Origin: Microvirga alba
Lineage (GTDB): Bacteria > Pseudomonadota > Alphaproteobacteria > Rhizobiales > Beijerinckiaceae
Direction of reading: 5' to 3'
Assembly (NCBI RefSeq): GCF_015694465.1
Contig: NZ_JADQDO010000001.1
Coordinates: 806,001 to 870,000, forward strand
Length of the DNA: 64,000 bases
Both the position numbers and the translations under genes were made by a program. The notes under the pieces were generated by a model. That model made no database searches. It was given only the letters and a program-made list of their open reading frames with translations, and was not told the DNA's origin. Each line of letters opens with the position of its first letter. Position 1 is the first letter of the stretch. This document shows positions 37,967 through 48,191 of the stretch, one piece after another.

Positions 37967-39235
37967 ATGACCAAGGCTGGCGGCAACGACTCTAAGAGCA
38001 CGCTGTACTGCTCCTTTTGCGGCAAGAGCCAGCATGAGGTTCGTAAGCTGATCGCTGGCCCGACGGTTTTCATCTGCGATGAATGCGTCGAGCTGTGCAT
38101 GGACATCATCCGCGAGGAGTCGAAGTCGTCGCTCGTGAAGTCGCGCGACGGGGTGCCGACCCCGAAGGAAATCAGTCGCGTCCTCGACGACTACGTGATC
38201 GGGCAGGAGCACGCCAAGAAGGTGCTCTCCGTCGCGGTCCATAACCATTACAAGCGCCTCGCCCACGCGACGAAACACAATGACGTCGAGTTGGCGAAGT
38301 CCAATATCCTCCTGATCGGCCCCACCGGCTCGGGCAAGACCCTGCTTGCGCAGACGCTCGCCCGCATCCTCGATGTGCCGTTCACCATGGCTGACGCCAC
38401 GACCCTGACTGAGGCGGGCTATGTCGGCGAGGATGTCGAGAACATCATCCTCAAGCTGCTCCAGGCCTCCGACTACAATGTCGAGCGGGCGCAGCGCGGC
38501 ATCGTCTATATCGACGAAATCGACAAGATCTCGCGCAAGTCCGACAACCCGTCGATCACCCGCGATGTATCGGGCGAGGGCGTGCAGCAGGCGCTTCTGA
38601 AGATCATGGAAGGCACCGTCGCTTCCGTGCCGCCTCAAGGGGGCCGCAAGCACCCGCAGCAGGAGTTCCTGCAGGTCGATACCACGAACATCCTGTTCAT
38701 CTGCGGCGGTGCGTTCGCGGGCCTGGAGCGGATCATTTCGAGCCGCGGCAAGGGCACCTCGATCGGCTTCGGCGCTTCCGTCAGCTCGCCGGATGACCGC
38801 CGGACGGGCGAAATCTTCCGCGAGGTCGAGCCCGAAGATCTGCTGAAATTCGGCCTCATTCCGGAATTCGTCGGCCGTTTGCCTGTGATCGCTACTCTTG
38901 AAGACCTGGATGAGGAAGCCCTCAAGCGCATCCTTCAGGAGCCCAAGAACGCCCTGGTGAAGCAGTATCAGCGTCTCTTCGAGATGGAGAACGTGAACCT
39001 GACCTTCCAGGAGGAGGCGTTGTCCATGATCGCGCGCAAGGCGATCGAGCGCCGGACCGGTGCTCGAGGCCTGCGCTCCATCATGGAGGGCATCCTGCTC
39101 GAGACCATGTACGACCTGCCGGGGCTCGATTCCGTCGAGCAGGTGGTTATCGGCCCCGAGGTGGTGGAGGGCAAAGCCAAGCCGCTCTTCATCCACGGCG
39201 ATCGCGGTGAGCAGACCGCCAGCGCCAGCGCTTAA
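37967..39235 (+). CDS. clpX: ATP-dependent protease ATPase subunit ClpX
   Basis: AAA+ unfoldase that feeds ClpP. From ATG 37967 (GGAG eight bases upstream; the in-frame GTG at 37961 is too close to it) there are 422 residues. The N-terminal zinc domain has C15, C18, C37 and C40 (CSFCGK, ICDEC). Walker A GPTGSGKT is at 119-126, Walker [11 protein letters not shown] follows near 180, and the pore loop GYVGED is present. The C-terminal part ([17 protein letters not shown]) is complete. In this group ClpXP also controls cell-cycle regulators. Confidence 0.96.
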   Translation: MTKAGGNDSKSTLYCSFCGKSQHEVRKLIAGPTVFICDECVELCMDIIREESKSSLVKSRDGVPTPKEISRVLDDYVIGQEHAKKVLSVAVHNHYKRLAHATKHNDVELAKSNILLIGPTGSGKTLLAQTLARILDVPFTMADATTLTEAGYVGEDVENIILKLLQASDYNVERAQRGIVYIDEIDKISRKSDNPSITRDVSGEGVQQALLKIMEGTVASVPPQGGRKHPQQEFLQVDTTNILFICGGAFAGLERIISSRGKGTSIGFGASVSSPDDRRTGEIFREVEPEDLLKFGLIPEFVGRLPVIATLEDLDEEALKRILQEPKNALVKQYQRLFEMENVNLTFQEEALSMIARKAIERRTGARGLRSIMEGILLETMYDLPGLDSVEQVVIGPEVVEGKAKPLFIHGDRGEQTASASA

Positions 39236-39455
39236 GGGACGGTAATTTTGTAACGAAGTGTCGCGGGCCTAGTTCTTGAAACCTCAGGTCCGCGACGCCA
39301 AATCATCTCTTGCGTGAACGTCGTCAGCTCATCGTTCGAGGGATGCCGCCACGTACCGGACGCAGCCAATAATAATAGCTTGAGCGTTCCGGTTTCCCGT
39401 CCGCGATCCCGCTCATTAGAGGGGTTTTTCGGACGCAGTCGAAAGGATGCGTCTC

Positions 39456-41885
39456 ATGACACAATCGAAGCCACGTCAGCCTGTCGTCCCAGGCTCGACC
39501 GGAACCTATGCGGTTCTGCCTCTGCGCGATATTGTCGTCTTTCCGCACATGATCGTGCCGCTCTTCGTCGGCCGCGAAAAGTCGATCCGTGCGCTTGAGG
39601 AAGTGGTCAAGGGGGACCGTCACATCCTCCTGGCAACGCAGATCGACGCCACGGACGATGATCCGGCCACGGATGCAATTTACAAGGTCGGCACCCTGGC
39701 AAGTGTGCTGCAGTTGCTGAAGCTGCCCGACGGCACCGTGAAGGTGCTGGTCGAGGGCGCCAGCCGCGCCCAGGTGAAGAACTACACCCGGACCGACGAA
39801 TATTATGAAGCGGAAGCCGAGGCTCTGTCCGACTCGCTTGGCGATCAGATCGAGGCCGAAGCGCTTGCTCGCTCTGTCGTGTCCGAGTTTGAGAATTATG
39901 TGAAGCTGAACAAGAAGGTTTCGCCGGAGGTCGTCTCCGCCGTGACCCAGATCGACGATCCGGCGAAGCTCGCCGATACGATCGCTTCGCATCTCGCCAT
40001 CAAGATCGCCGACAAGCAGGCCATCCTTGAGATCCCGACCGTCGCCCAGCGGCTCGAGAAGGTTCTCGGCCTCATGGAGAGTGAAATCTCCGTGCTTCAG
40101 GTCGAGAAGCGCATTCGCACACGCGTGAAGCGTCAGATGGAGAAGACGCAGCGCGAGTACTACCTCAACGAGCAGATGAAGGCGATCCAGAAGGAGCTCG
40201 GCGACGACGAAGGTCGCGACGAGTTGGCCGAGCTCGAAGAGAAGATCGAAAAGACCAAGTTTACGAAGGAAGCCCGTGAAAAGGCGCTAGGCGAGCTGAA
40301 GAAGCTCCGCCAGATGTCGCCCATGTCCGCGGAAGCGACCGTCGTGCGCAACTATCTCGACTGGCTGCTCGGCATTCCGTGGGCCCGCCGCTCGAAGATG
40401 AAGAAGGATCTGAAGGCGGCTCAGGACCTGCTCGATTCCGATCACTACGGTCTCGACAAGGTCAAGGAACGTATCGTCGAATACCTCGCGGTTCAGCAGC
40501 GCGCCAACAAGCTCACAGGCCCGATCCTGTGTCTCGTCGGGCCTCCGGGCGTCGGCAAGACCTCGCTCGGCAAGTCCATCGCCAAGGCGACGGGGCGTGA
40601 GTTCGTGCGCATGTCGCTGGGCGGCGTGAGGGACGAGTCGGAGATCCGCGGTCACCGCCGGACCTATATCGGTTCGATGCCCGGCAAGATCATCCAGTCG
40701 ATGCGCAAGGCCAAGACGTCCAACCCGCTGATCCTGCTCGACGAGATCGACAAGATGGGGATGGACTTCCGCGGCGATCCGTCGGCGGCTTTGCTCGAGG
40801 TTCTCGACCCTGAGCAGAACAACACGTTCAACGACCATTACCTCGAAGTCGATTACGACCTGTCGAACGTCATGTTCGTGACGACCGCCAACACGATGAA
40901 CATCCCGGCGCCGCTTCTCGACCGTATGGAAGTCATCCGCATCGCGGGTTACACCGAGGAAGAGAAGGCCGAGATCGCTCGCACGCACCTGATTCCGTCG
41001 GCCATGAAGAAGCATGGTCTGGTGGAGAAAGAGTGGACGATCGACGACGAGGCGCTGCTCATGCTCATCCGGCGCTACACCCGCGAAGCGGGCGTGCGTA
41101 ATCTGGAGCGTGAACTGGCGAACCTCATACGCAAGGCCGTGAAGGAGATCCTTCTCTCCAAGGTCGCAAAGGTTGAGGTGACGACCGCCAATCTGCCTGA
41201 TTTCCTCGGGCCCCCGCGCTATCGCTACGGCGAAGTCGAGGCCGAGGACATGGTGGGCGTGGTCACCGGTCTCGCCTGGACCGAGGTCGGTGGTGAGTTG
41301 CTCACCATCGAAGGCATCATGATGCCGGGCAAGGGTAAGATGACCGTCACGGGTAACTTGCGTGACGTCATGAAGGAATCGATCTCGGCAGCGGCGTCCT
41401 ATGTCCGCTCCCGTGCCGTCGATTTCGGCGTCGAGCCGCCCACGTTCGACCGCAAGGACATTCACGTGCACGTGCCGGAAGGCGCGACGCCCAAGGATGG
41501 TCCCTCGGCCGGCATCGCGATGGCGACCGCAATCGTTTCCGTCTTCACGGGTATCCCGGTTCGCCGCGATATCGCCATGACGGGTGAGGTGACGCTGCGG
41601 GGCAGGGTGCTTCCGATCGGCGGATTGAAGGAAAAGCTCCTCGCTGCGCTTCGGGGTGGAATTAAGAAGGTTCTGATTCCCGAAGAGAACGCGAAGGATC
41701 TGGTCGATCTGCCGGTGAGCGTAAAGAATGGCCTCGAAATTGTCCCGGTTTCGATGATGGATCAGGTGCTGCAACATGCCCTCGTGCGCATGCCTGAGCC
41801 GATCGAATGGGACGAAGCCTCGATGCTGAACGCGCCCAAAGCCGCGGCCTCCGACGATGATTCGGTCGGTGTGATCGCCCACTAA
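39456..41885 (+). CDS. lon: ATP-dependent protease Lon
   Basis: Cytosolic AAA+ serine protease that degrades damaged and regulatory proteins. From ATG 39456 it has 809 residues; an AAAGGA site lies 8 bases before, whereas ATG 39447 would overlap that site. The LON substrate domain begins [15 protein letters not shown]. Walker A is [13 protein letters not shown] near 356. The catalytic dyad is S684 ([11 protein letters not shown]) and K727 ([10 protein letters not shown]). All domains are intact and the length is normal. Confidence 0.96.
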   Translation: MTQSKPRQPVVPGSTGTYAVLPLRDIVVFPHMIVPLFVGREKSIRALEEVVKGDRHILLATQIDATDDDPATDAIYKVGTLASVLQLLKLPDGTVKVLVEGASRAQVKNYTRTDEYYEAEAEALSDSLGDQIEAEALARSVVSEFENYVKLNKKVSPEVVSAVTQIDDPAKLADTIASHLAIKIADKQAILEIPTVAQRLEKVLGLMESEISVLQVEKRIRTRVKRQMEKTQREYYLNEQMKAIQKELGDDEGRDELAELEEKIEKTKFTKEAREKALGELKKLRQMSPMSAEATVVRNYLDWLLGIPWARRSKMKKDLKAAQDLLDSDHYGLDKVKERIVEYLAVQQRANKLTGPILCLVGPPGVGKTSLGKSIAKATGREFVRMSLGGVRDESEIRGHRRTYIGSMPGKIIQSMRKAKTSNPLILLDEIDKMGMDFRGDPSAALLEVLDPEQNNTFNDHYLEVDYDLSNVMFVTTANTMNIPAPLLDRMEVIRIAGYTEEEKAEIARTHLIPSAMKKHGLVEKEWTIDDEALLMLIRRYTREAGVRNLERELANLIRKAVKEILLSKVAKVEVTTANLPDFLGPPRYRYGEVEAEDMVGVVTGLAWTEVGGELLTIEGIMMPGKGKMTVTGNLRDVMKESISAAASYVRSRAVDFGVEPPTFDRKDIHVHVPEGATPKDGPSAGIAMATAIVSVFTGIPVRRDIAMTGEVTLRGRVLPIGGLKEKLLAALRGGIKKVLIPEENAKDLVDLPVSVKNGLEIVPVSMMDQVLQHALVRMPEPIEWDEASMLNAPKAAASDDDSVGVIAH

Positions 41886-41910
41886 ACCTGACGCAACGTC
41901 ATCTTTATCA

Positions 41911-41946
41911 AGGCCCTCGGATGATGAATCCGGGGGCTTATTTTTT
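41911..41946 (+). terminator. Rho-independent terminator of lon
   Basis: AGGCCCTCGGAT (41911-41922) pairs, with two G-T pairs, against ATCCGGGGGCTT (41928-41939), followed by ATTTTTT. It lies 25 bp after the lon stop. Confidence 0.85.
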
Positions 41947-42083
41947 GATGTGGAATGTCGAAAAATGGCTCATTTCAGCCAGTTCAGGGGTTGCGCACGG
42001 ACCAGCTTTGCGCCACACGAGTGGTCCCTGAAACGGCGGCACGACACGTCTTGATGCCGCCGTGATCATTGGAGGATATGAAG

Positions 42084-42362
42084 ATGAACAAAGGCGAGCT
42101 CGTTGCGGCTGTCGCCGACAAGGTGGGCCTGACCCGTGGCCAGGCTGGTGAGGCGATCGACGCCGCCATCGAGGCCATCACGGGCGCTCTGAAGAAGGGC
42201 GACGAAGTCAAGATCGTCGGCTTCGGCACGTTCGTTGTCACGAACCGCGCCGCCGGCGAAGCGCGCAACCCGCGCACCGGTGAGAAGGTAAAGGTTCCGG
42301 CCTCGAAGACCCCGAAGTTCCGCGCTGGCGCGGGCCTGAAGGACGCCGTGAACAACAAGTAA
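42084..42362 (+). CDS. hupB: DNA-binding protein HU
   Basis: Nucleoid protein that bends DNA. The 92-residue product starts MNKGELVAAVADKVGL; ATG 42084 is 8 bases after GGAGG, whereas the in-frame TTG 42069 and ATG 42078 are too close to it. The DNA-binding arm shows VGFGTFVVTNRAAGEARNPRTG and the chain ends FRAGAGLKDAVNNK. It follows lon, a usual order. Only one HU gene is in the window, so a homodimer is likely unless another copy exists. Confidence 0.95.
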   Translation: MNKGELVAAVADKVGLTRGQAGEAIDAAIEAITGALKKGDEVKIVGFGTFVVTNRAAGEARNPRTGEKVKVPASKTPKFRAGAGLKDAVNNK

Positions 42363-42390
42363 TCGTTTTTTCGGCGATATTGCTTCTTCC

Positions 42391-42435
42391 GCATGATCCG
42401 GCAAAATGGGAACCGGTTTTCCAGCAAGATCATGC
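42391..42435. repeat. Dispersed Hyphomicrobiales palindromic repeat after hupB
   Basis: GCATGATC (42391-42398) and GATCATGC (42428-42435) bracket the core ATGGGAACCGGTTTTCC. This AACCGGTTTTCC core flanked by GCATGATC is a well-known repeat in Rhizobium, Bradyrhizobium and Methylobacterium relatives. It lies 28 bp after hupB and may be its 3' structure. Confidence 0.8.
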
Positions 42436-42545
42436 GTTGACGGGAAGTTGGAGTGAACGCGGGACGTTGGTCATCGCGATTTTACTCCAAAGAAGGCCGA
42501 CAGCGCTTGCGTTGTCGGCCGTCTCTTTTTATGTGAGGCGTATCA

Positions 42546-42621
42546 GGGCGGTTAGCTCAGTTGGTAGAGCATCTCGTTTACACCGAGAGGGTCGGCGGTT
42601 CGAGCCCGTCACCGCCCACCA
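42546..42621 (+). tRNA. tRNA-Val (anticodon TAC)
   Basis: A 76-base tRNA with acceptor GGGCGGT (42546-42552) paired to ACCGCCC (42611-42617) and encoded ACCA. The anticodon arm TCTCG-TTTACAC-CGAGA gives TAC. The T-arm has GGTTCGAGCC. A decayed integrase begins right after its 3' end. Confidence 0.97.
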
Positions 42622-42993
42622 TATTTTCTGATTGTATCTCAACAGCCTTACGGTCGGTCATCTCGTTCACGACCCTTTGCTCCGACGGTTCTTGCGACGG
42701 AAACCGCTCGGAAACGGCATTTACGACCCCTCTCAGATGCTTCGGGGTGTACTTGGCCATAGACGTTCTCGACGTCCTTTCTGTCGTCCTCAGAGCCTGA
42801 GCAACGTCGCCGAATGGCTGGCCGCCCAAGTGGCAGGGGGCGCGTAGGAGGCGCAAAGCCACTTTTCACCGAACCCCTGTTGATTCGGGCCGTCTTCTTC
42901 GACCGCTTGCCCCTCGGGGGCTCGCGCACGGGTATGTGTGCCGGATTGCTCCCAACGGCGCGCATGAGCCAAGAGGCGGTCAGAGATGCGAAA
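42622..42993 (-). pseudogene. Decayed tyrosine-type site-specific integrase (C-terminal remnant)
   Basis: No single frame is open, but pieces in different minus-strand frames line up in the order of a phage-type integrase C-terminus. They are RISDRLLAHARRWEQSG (about 42950-42990), HIPVREPPRGKRSKKTARI, ATWAAS, PFGDVAQALRTTERT, then DVENVYG in another frame and KYTPKHLRGVVNAVSERF back in the former. DVENVYG carries what would be the catalytic Tyr. At least three small indels are needed to join them, and the RxxR/LRHT box is not recognisable. Its position against the tRNA-Val 3' end is typical of an integrated element. It is inactive as it stands. Confidence 0.6.
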
Positions 42994-43062
42994 TGGGTGG
43001 CTGCTGTATGTCTTGCAGCTCATGTGACGGTGCTGAACCGAGCGATGAGCTTTACACGGCAT

Positions 43063-43326
43063 TTATCCCAACAGCATAGCGACTTTAGAAATAAGTTCTT
43101 TGGGTACGAATACAGCTAACAAGAGTAAAATTAGTAGTGTCTTTACTACACTCTGCATGTTGTTGAGCATTGTTAGGGCAAAAACAGTGCAAGCAAACAG
43201 AATGAAACTAAAATCATAGTGCGCCTGAAGCCTCAATAGAGCGTAGGCGGTTAGCGATATGACCACAGCACGAGTGGCTCTCGGTATGGCGCTGAAGAAA
43301 AGCTTATCAAAATCGTGTTCGGTCAA
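43063..43326 (-). CDS. Possible small membrane protein in an AT-rich patch
   Basis: An 87-codon frame with a TTG start and a weak AGGT ribosome-like site. The product is strongly hydrophobic with two or three membrane segments (about 18-35, 39-54, 61-77: SVVKTLLILLLLAVFVP). The surrounding 350 bp are visibly AT-rich compared with the rest of the window, consistent with imported DNA in the tRNA-Val/tRNA-Asp gap. No family is recognised, and TTG start plus small size leave real doubt that it is expressed. Confidence 0.38.
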   Translation of the reverse strand: MTEHDFDKLFFSAIPRATRAVVISLTAYALLRLQAHYDFSFILFACTVFALTMLNNMQSVVKTLLILLLLAVFVPKELISKVAMLLG

Positions 43327-43938
43327 TTCAAGATTACCTGCGAGTTGACTTGTTTTTCAACATTTAGCGTAACTTTTAGGAAAAATTGCACAACAAATAA
43401 AAGATGATCCGTTCAATTTCATTCAATTCCGTTGCGTAAGTGCAACACCGCTTTGATTGTGGGCTGGCGAGCAGCTGCTCCTTCCGGGATGTCCTTACGA
43501 ATGCGCACATAGAGCCCTCTTATTGTCTGACTCCAATCGAGGAAGAAGAGGTCGCGCTTCACGATGCAGCGCCCCCACCGCGAAGGTCGGCGGTTAACCT
43601 GTCGCCGCTTCATCATGCTCCTCGGAATGTCGCTTCAACCGTGCTCGCCCGTGCAGCGCTGGCGGGAAGGGGCGTTGATAGAGCGCTTGCCATCTAACGC
43701 GCTTCGATTTGGTCGTATGCCGATATGCGTGGGGCTTCGTATCGTCAGAGACAAGGCACGCGAAAGCCAAGCGAATAATTGTGGTTCCGCCGGCTCTCAC
43801 CGATGGCGCAGCGCTTGCGAGGAACGAGCGAGCGTCAGCGCGGTGGAAAGCGGGGAAAGGGCGGATCGGGTGCGCGTCGTTAAGCCTTCGTTGAGCGCTC
43901 CGGAGCACGCTGGTCGCTATCGATGATGGGAGGCTTTC
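43327..43938. other. Accessory stretch without a supported gene
   Basis: The first 100 bp are AT-rich and the rest returns to high GC. Several overlapping open frames exist on both strands, but none has a ribosome site plus coherent protein character. It reads as degraded DNA within the tRNA-bounded island. Confidence 0.5.
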
Positions 43939-44067
43939 GTGGTTACATTGCTCGTCTGTTTGGTAATTGGTTCGTTCGTCTGCCTCGTGGCCCCTCCGAT
44001 GTTTCGCGTGTTCAAGTTCAGGGGCGAGATTAAGGCCTTGTCGAAAACCGCGACCGTTTTGGGGTGA
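43939..44067 (+). CDS. Candidate 42-residue single-span membrane peptide
   Basis: GTG 43939 follows GGGAGG by five bases and opens a frame for VVTLLVCLVIGSFVCLVAP, then a basic stretch RVFKFRGEIKALSKTATVLG, then TGA. The hydrophobic-then-basic layout is that of a small inner-membrane protein. The same frame continues after the TGA for 24 more codons to a TAA at 44140-44142, and a strong terminator lies at 44203. Short length makes chance likely, and a non-coding RNA ending at the same terminator is the other reading. Confidence 0.3.
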   Translation: MVTLLVCLVIGSFVCLVAPPMFRVFKFRGEIKALSKTATVLG

Positions 44068-44202
44068 CACGACGAATCCATGCACGGGGCGCAGGCCAGC
44101 ATTCGAAATGCGGGGATGGCACTCGTCGACGGCGACACATAACTATTTCCCAGACGTCGCAGTGACTGGCGGCGTATCTCCTCCAAGGTTTTCCCTGAAT
44201 TA

Positions 44203-44232
44203 GGGCCGCTGCAACAGGCGGCCCTTTTTTTT
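44203..44232 (+). terminator. Strong Rho-independent terminator without an assigned gene
   Basis: GGGCCGC (44203-44209) pairs with GCGGCCC (44218-44224) across an 8-base loop, followed by eight T residues. It implies a rightward transcript from the 43.4-44.2 kb region, whose gene is unclear (a small ORF at 43939 or an RNA). Confidence 0.85.
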
Positions 44233-44666
44233 GTCGTCGCGCCGTTCGCGCTCTGTCGCTCGAGGCCGTATCGCAATCGCGCCGCCTGAGCAGTGTCATC
44301 CGTGAATCAGACAGCCGCTCAATAAACACAGCGACCAGCCGGTCATGAGTCGATTTTGATTCTTCGTGTCGATGCGAAAGCAGCCTCGATTCGAGTGACG
44401 CTTCGACGGAAGGCGGTATCTTCGATAGGCTGATTTAATTCGTTTGTTACTCGTTTGGGCTTCGCGCCACGGTAAAGCTTAAGCTGCGCCGGCTCGACGT
44501 TGTTCGAAAGGCCTGGATTCCGGCCGGACGTGGTTGGCGAAATCGATGTTTCGATCAGCTATTTTTAGAAGGAGCGCACGGAGCGCTTGACAGGGGTCTA
44601 AGGCCCCCTTAAACCGCCCCCACACCGCTTCGGCGGTTGCCCAAAACCGCCTCGGCGGAACAATGC
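44233..44666. other. Non-coding stretch before tRNA-Asp
   Basis: No supported gene. Two adjacent small hairpins with nearly the same stem lie at the end: ACCGC-TTCG-GCGGT (44624-44637) and CCGC-CTCG-GCGG (44647-44658), just upstream of tRNA-Asp. A tRNA promoter is expected here but no convincing -35/-10 pair was seen. Confidence 0.5.
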
Positions 44667-44743
44667 GCGGGCGTAGCTCAGTTGGTTAGAGTGCCGGCCT
44701 GTCACGCCGGAGGTCGCGGGTTCGAGCCCCGTCGCCCGCGCCA
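44667..44743 (+). tRNA. tRNA-Asp (anticodon GTC)
   Basis: A 77-base tRNA with acceptor GCGGGCG (44667-44673) paired to CGCCCGC (44733-44739), discriminator G and encoded CCA. The anticodon arm CCGGC-CTGTCAC-GCCGG gives GTC. The T-arm has GGTTCGAGCC. Confidence 0.97.
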
Positions 44744-45357
44744 CTTACCTCCGTTAAATGTTTGACGAAACAGTGACGATGCCTTCGGGCATCGACTGCT
44801 GTTCTGCGACTGGCCCGATGGCGCTTGACGCCCCGTGATGCCTCCGCATGGCCCCCCGTCTGCCGGATCGCCTCCGCGCCGCCCAGGTTCCAATATTCTC
44901 GCGACGACATGAGACGGAATCGCTGACCTGTCCGATTCTTCGACAATTCGAATGCAGGGCCGCTTGTGCTCCGCTTGGGGATACTGAGCTCGCCGCAGAT
45001 CGCTTGATCGCTTGCGGCGGGCTTGGCCGATTCTTACGGAATTCACCGCTCAAGGTCCCTGAAATCGGAATGTCGCCGTGTTCTGGGCGGTCAGGAAGCG
45101 AACCCGGGGCCGGGTTAGGCGAAAATCGGTTCGAAGCAGGCTCCAAACCGTCAAGGGACAACTTTGCCGGGTGAGCAATATCCTAGTTTGGAAAGGTTCT
45201 TTTGCGACCCCGCAAACACTTGTCAGGGCAGGGGAACTCCGCTAAGCCTCCCGCACAATTCTTGGATTGCCGCAGGGCCTTTCAGCGGGTCGTCTGCGGC
45301 TTAAATGCGTGGGTTGTTGCCGGCGTTTTAGCCGTGCTCCGTTCCTTTAGGTGTCGC
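44744..45357. other. Intergenic region between tRNA-Asp and nuoA
   Basis: About 610 bp. Open frames here lack ribosome sites and have Arg/Ser-rich, unstructured translations, so none is called. The promoter of the long nuo operon must lie here, but I cannot place it with confidence. Confidence 0.55.
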
Positions 45358-45723
45358 ATGACGAATCTCCTCGCCGACTACCTGCCTCTCGTCATCTTTA
45401 TCGGCGTATCGCTCGTGATCGGGCTGGCGCTGCTCGTGGCGCCGTTCATCGTCGCCTATAGCCGTCCGGATACCGAAAAGCTGTCGGCCTACGAGTGCGG
45501 GTTCAATGCCTTCGATGACGCCCGCATGAAGTTCGATGTGCGCTTCTACCTGGTTGCCATCCTCTTCATCATCTTCGACCTCGAAGTGGCGTTCCTGTTC
45601 CCCTGGGCCATCACCTTCGGGAAGCTGGGCTGGTTCGGCTTCACCTCCATGATGATCTTCCTTGGGGTTCTGACGGTCGGGTTCGTTTACGAGTGGAAGA
45701 AGGGGGCCCTGGAATGGGATTGA
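45358..45723 (+). CDS. nuoA: NADH-quinone oxidoreductase subunit A
   Basis: Small membrane subunit of complex I (121 residues, three transmembrane helices). Family stretches are [20 protein letters not shown], which includes the conserved Cys loop, and [15 protein letters not shown] 45358 ([12 protein letters not shown]) is preceded by AGG; the longer upstream frame is not family-like. It is the first of 14 nuo genes. Its 3' end overlaps nuoB by 10 bases. Confidence 0.96.
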   Translation: MTNLLADYLPLVIFIGVSLVIGLALLVAPFIVAYSRPDTEKLSAYECGFNAFDDARMKFDVRFYLVAILFIIFDLEVAFLFPWAITFGKLGWFGFTSMMIFLGVLTVGFVYEWKKGALEWD

Positions 45724-46298
45724 TCACAGACACCCGCGCGACCCTCGTCGCCCCGAGCCCCGTCGGCGCTCTCGATCCTGCCACCGGGCAGCCGATCGGT
45801 GCGAGCGACCCGTATTTTCTCTCGATCAAGGATGAGCTGGCCGATAAGGGCTTTCTCATCACCTCGACCGAGGATCTCATCAACTGGGCCCGTACCGGCT
45901 CGCTGATGTGGATGACTTTCGGCCTCGCCTGCTGCGCGGTCGAGATGATGCAGATGTCGATGCCTCGCTACGACGTGGAGCGCTTCGGTTTCGCGCCGCG
46001 GGCAAGCCCGCGTCAGTCCGACGTGATGATCGTGGCCGGCACCTTGACCAACAAGATGGCTCCCGCGCTCCGCAAGGTCTACGACCAGATGCCGGAGCCG
46101 CGTTACGTGATCTCCATGGGCTCCTGCGCCAATGGCGGCGGTTACTACCATTATTCCTATTCGGTGGTGCGCGGTTGCGACCGCATCGTGCCCGTCGACA
46201 TTTATGTGCCTGGCTGTCCTCCGACCGCAGAAGCGCTGCTATACGGCGTGCTGCTGCTGCAGAAGAAAATCCGCCGTACCGGCACGATCGAGCGCTGA
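45714..46298 (+). CDS. nuoB: NADH-quinone oxidoreductase subunit B
   Basis: Peripheral-arm subunit that holds cluster N2, next to the quinone site. From ATG 45714 there are 194 residues. The N2 ligands are visible: adjacent cysteines in [10 protein letters not shown], one in [11 protein letters not shown] and one in [11 protein letters not shown]. The start overlaps the end of nuoA, so translation is probably coupled. The preceding GGGGG-rich stretch provides the ribosome site. Confidence 0.96.
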   Translation: MGLITDTRATLVAPSPVGALDPATGQPIGASDPYFLSIKDELADKGFLITSTEDLINWARTGSLMWMTFGLACCAVEMMQMSMPRYDVERFGFAPRASPRQSDVMIVAGTLTNKMAPALRKVYDQMPEPRYVISMGSCANGGGYYHYSYSVVRGCDRIVPVDIYVPGCPPTAEALLYGVLLLQKKIRRTGTIER

Positions 46299-46313
46299 GC
46301 AAGGATCATTCTC

Positions 46314-46916
46314 ATGAGTGCTGAGCTCCAAGCTTTGAGCGACCATATCGCCGCGTCTCTTGGCGCGGCGGTGGCGGCGCGGGATATCGCGTATGGCGAG
46401 CTGACCATCACCGTTCGCGGTGAGGACATCCTGCGCACGGTGACGTTCCTGCGGGACGATTCCCAGTGCCGGTTCATCTGCTTCATCGACATCTGCGGCG
46501 TGGATTATCCGTCGCGCGAGAAGCGTTTCGACGTGGTCTATCACTTCCTCGCCCCCCACCATAACCGCCGCATCCGCGTGAAGGTGGAGACGGACGAGGT
46601 GACTCCGGTGCCGTCGCTGATCGGCCTCTTCCCGGCGGCGAACTGGTTCGAGCGTGAGGCTTATGACCTCTACGGCATCTTGTTCTCCGGCCACCCGGAC
46701 CTTCGCCGTATTCTGACCGATTACGGCTTCGAAGGCTTCCCCTTGCGCAAGGACTTCCCGCTCACCGGCTTCGTCGAGGTTCGCTACGACGATGCACAGG
46801 GGCGCGTGGTCTATGAGCCGGTGAAGCTCAATCAGGAATTCCGCAATTTCGACTTTCTCTCGCCTTGGGAGGGCACGGAATACGTGCTGCCCGGCGATGA
46901 GAAGGCCAAGGCATAA
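46314..46916 (+). CDS. nuoC: NADH-quinone oxidoreductase subunit C
   Basis: Peripheral-arm 30-kDa subunit (200 residues), not fused to NuoD as in E. coli. The domain is clear: [40 protein letters not shown] and the signature [20 protein letters not shown]. It contacts NuoD and NuoB near the quinone site. ATG 46314 follows AAGGATC. It is 15 bp after nuoB and 17 bp before nuoD. Confidence 0.96.
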   Translation: MSAELQALSDHIAASLGAAVAARDIAYGELTITVRGEDILRTVTFLRDDSQCRFICFIDICGVDYPSREKRFDVVYHFLAPHHNRRIRVKVETDEVTPVPSLIGLFPAANWFEREAYDLYGILFSGHPDLRRILTDYGFEGFPLRKDFPLTGFVEVRYDDAQGRVVYEPVKLNQEFRNFDFLSPWEGTEYVLPGDEKAKA

Positions 46917-46933
46917 GGCGGAGAGGGCGGCCC

Positions 46934-48124
46934 ATGGGCGAGCATAATATCCGCAACTTCTCGATCAATTTCGGCCCGCAGCATCCGGCGGCGCACGGCG
47001 TGCTGCGCCTCGTGCTGGAGCTGGACGGCGAAATCGTCGAGCGTGTCGATCCGCATATCGGCCTGCTGCATCGCGGCACCGAGAAGCTGATCGAGTACAA
47101 GACCTATACCCAGGCGACTCCTTATTTCGACCGGCTCGATTACGTCGCGCCGATGAATCAGGAGCATGCTTTCTGCCTGGCGGTGGAGAAGCTTCTCGGC
47201 ATCGAGGTGCCGCGCCGCGCGCAGCTGATCCGCGTGCTGTACTCCGAAATCGGCCGCTTGCTGTCGCATCTTCTCAACGTGACCACGCAGGCCATGGACG
47301 TCGGCGCGCTCACGCCCCCGCTGTGGGGCTTCGAGGAGCGCGAGAAGCTGATGGTGTTCTATGAGCGGGCCTCCGGCGCGCGCATGCATGCCAATTACAT
47401 CCGGCCCGGCGGCGTCAACATGGACCTGCCGCCTGAGCTGATCGACGATATCGAGGCTTTCTGCGATCCGTTCCTGAAGGTTCTGGACGATCTCGATACG
47501 CTCGTGATCGGCAACCGGATCTTCAAGCAGCGCAACGTCGATATCGGCGTGGTGTCGCTGGAGGATTGCTGGAAATGGGGCTTCTCGGGCGTCATGGTGC
47601 GCGGCTCAGGCGCTGCGTGGGACCTGCGCAAGGCGCAGCCCTACGAGTGCTACGAGGAGATGGAATTCGACATCCCCGTCGGCAAGAACTGCGATAACTA
47701 TGACCGTCAGGTCATCCGCATGGAAGAGATGCGCCAGAGCGTGCGCATCATGCGCCAATGCGTGACCAAGCTTCGCGAGCCTGCGGGCAAGGGGCCGGTG
47801 AACACGCTCGACGGCAAGGTCGTTCCTCCGTCGCGCAAGGATATGAAGCGTTCGATGGAAGCGCTGATCCATCACTTCAAGCTCTATACCGAGGGCTTCC
47901 ACGTGCCGGCGGGCGAAGTCTACGCCGCCGTTGAGGCACCGAAGGGCGAGTTCGGCGTCTATCTCGTGGCGGATGGTGGCAACAAGCCCTATCGCTGCAA
48001 GATCCGCGCCCCCGGTTTCGCGCATCTTCAGGCCATGGATTTCCTGTGCCGCGGCCACATGCTGGCCGACGTCGCTGGCATTCTGGGCTCCATCGACATC
48101 GTGTTCGGCGAGGTCGATCGTTAA
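46934..48124 (+). CDS. nuoD: NADH-quinone oxidoreductase subunit D
   Basis: The 49-kDa subunit that forms the quinone-binding cavity with NuoB. The 396 residues contain [20 protein letters not shown] with the conserved His pair, HRGTEKLIE, and a C-terminus ending [17 protein letters not shown] precedes ATG 46934. A 115-bp gap with a dispersed palindrome separates it from nuoE. Confidence 0.97.
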   Translation: MGEHNIRNFSINFGPQHPAAHGVLRLVLELDGEIVERVDPHIGLLHRGTEKLIEYKTYTQATPYFDRLDYVAPMNQEHAFCLAVEKLLGIEVPRRAQLIRVLYSEIGRLLSHLLNVTTQAMDVGALTPPLWGFEEREKLMVFYERASGARMHANYIRPGGVNMDLPPELIDDIEAFCDPFLKVLDDLDTLVIGNRIFKQRNVDIGVVSLEDCWKWGFSGVMVRGSGAAWDLRKAQPYECYEEMEFDIPVGKNCDNYDRQVIRMEEMRQSVRIMRQCVTKLREPAGKGPVNTLDGKVVPPSRKDMKRSMEALIHHFKLYTEGFHVPAGEVYAAVEAPKGEFGVYLVADGGNKPYRCKIRAPGFAHLQAMDFLCRGHMLADVAGILGSIDIVFGEVDR

Positions 48125-48191
48125 AAGTTCTGGCTGGACCCGGTTGTGGGTCCGGCAACCGCGCTCCTGGAGCGTGATGAAAGGTTCAAGT

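Noticed and set aside
42578..42862. Minus-strand frame ending MVGGDGLEPPTLSV
   Set aside because: Its end is the well-known spurious translation of tRNA-Val antisense. Only the part outside the tRNA is used, as evidence for the decayed integrase.
44686..44946. Minus-strand frame with GAGDGARTRDLRRDRPAL
   Set aside because: This is the typical false peptide from antisense tRNA-Asp.
45100..45165. tRNA-like 3' end (GGTTCGAA) suggesting an attachment site before nuoA
   Set aside because: The flanking five bases do not pair as a T-stem and no acceptor arm exists; coincidence.
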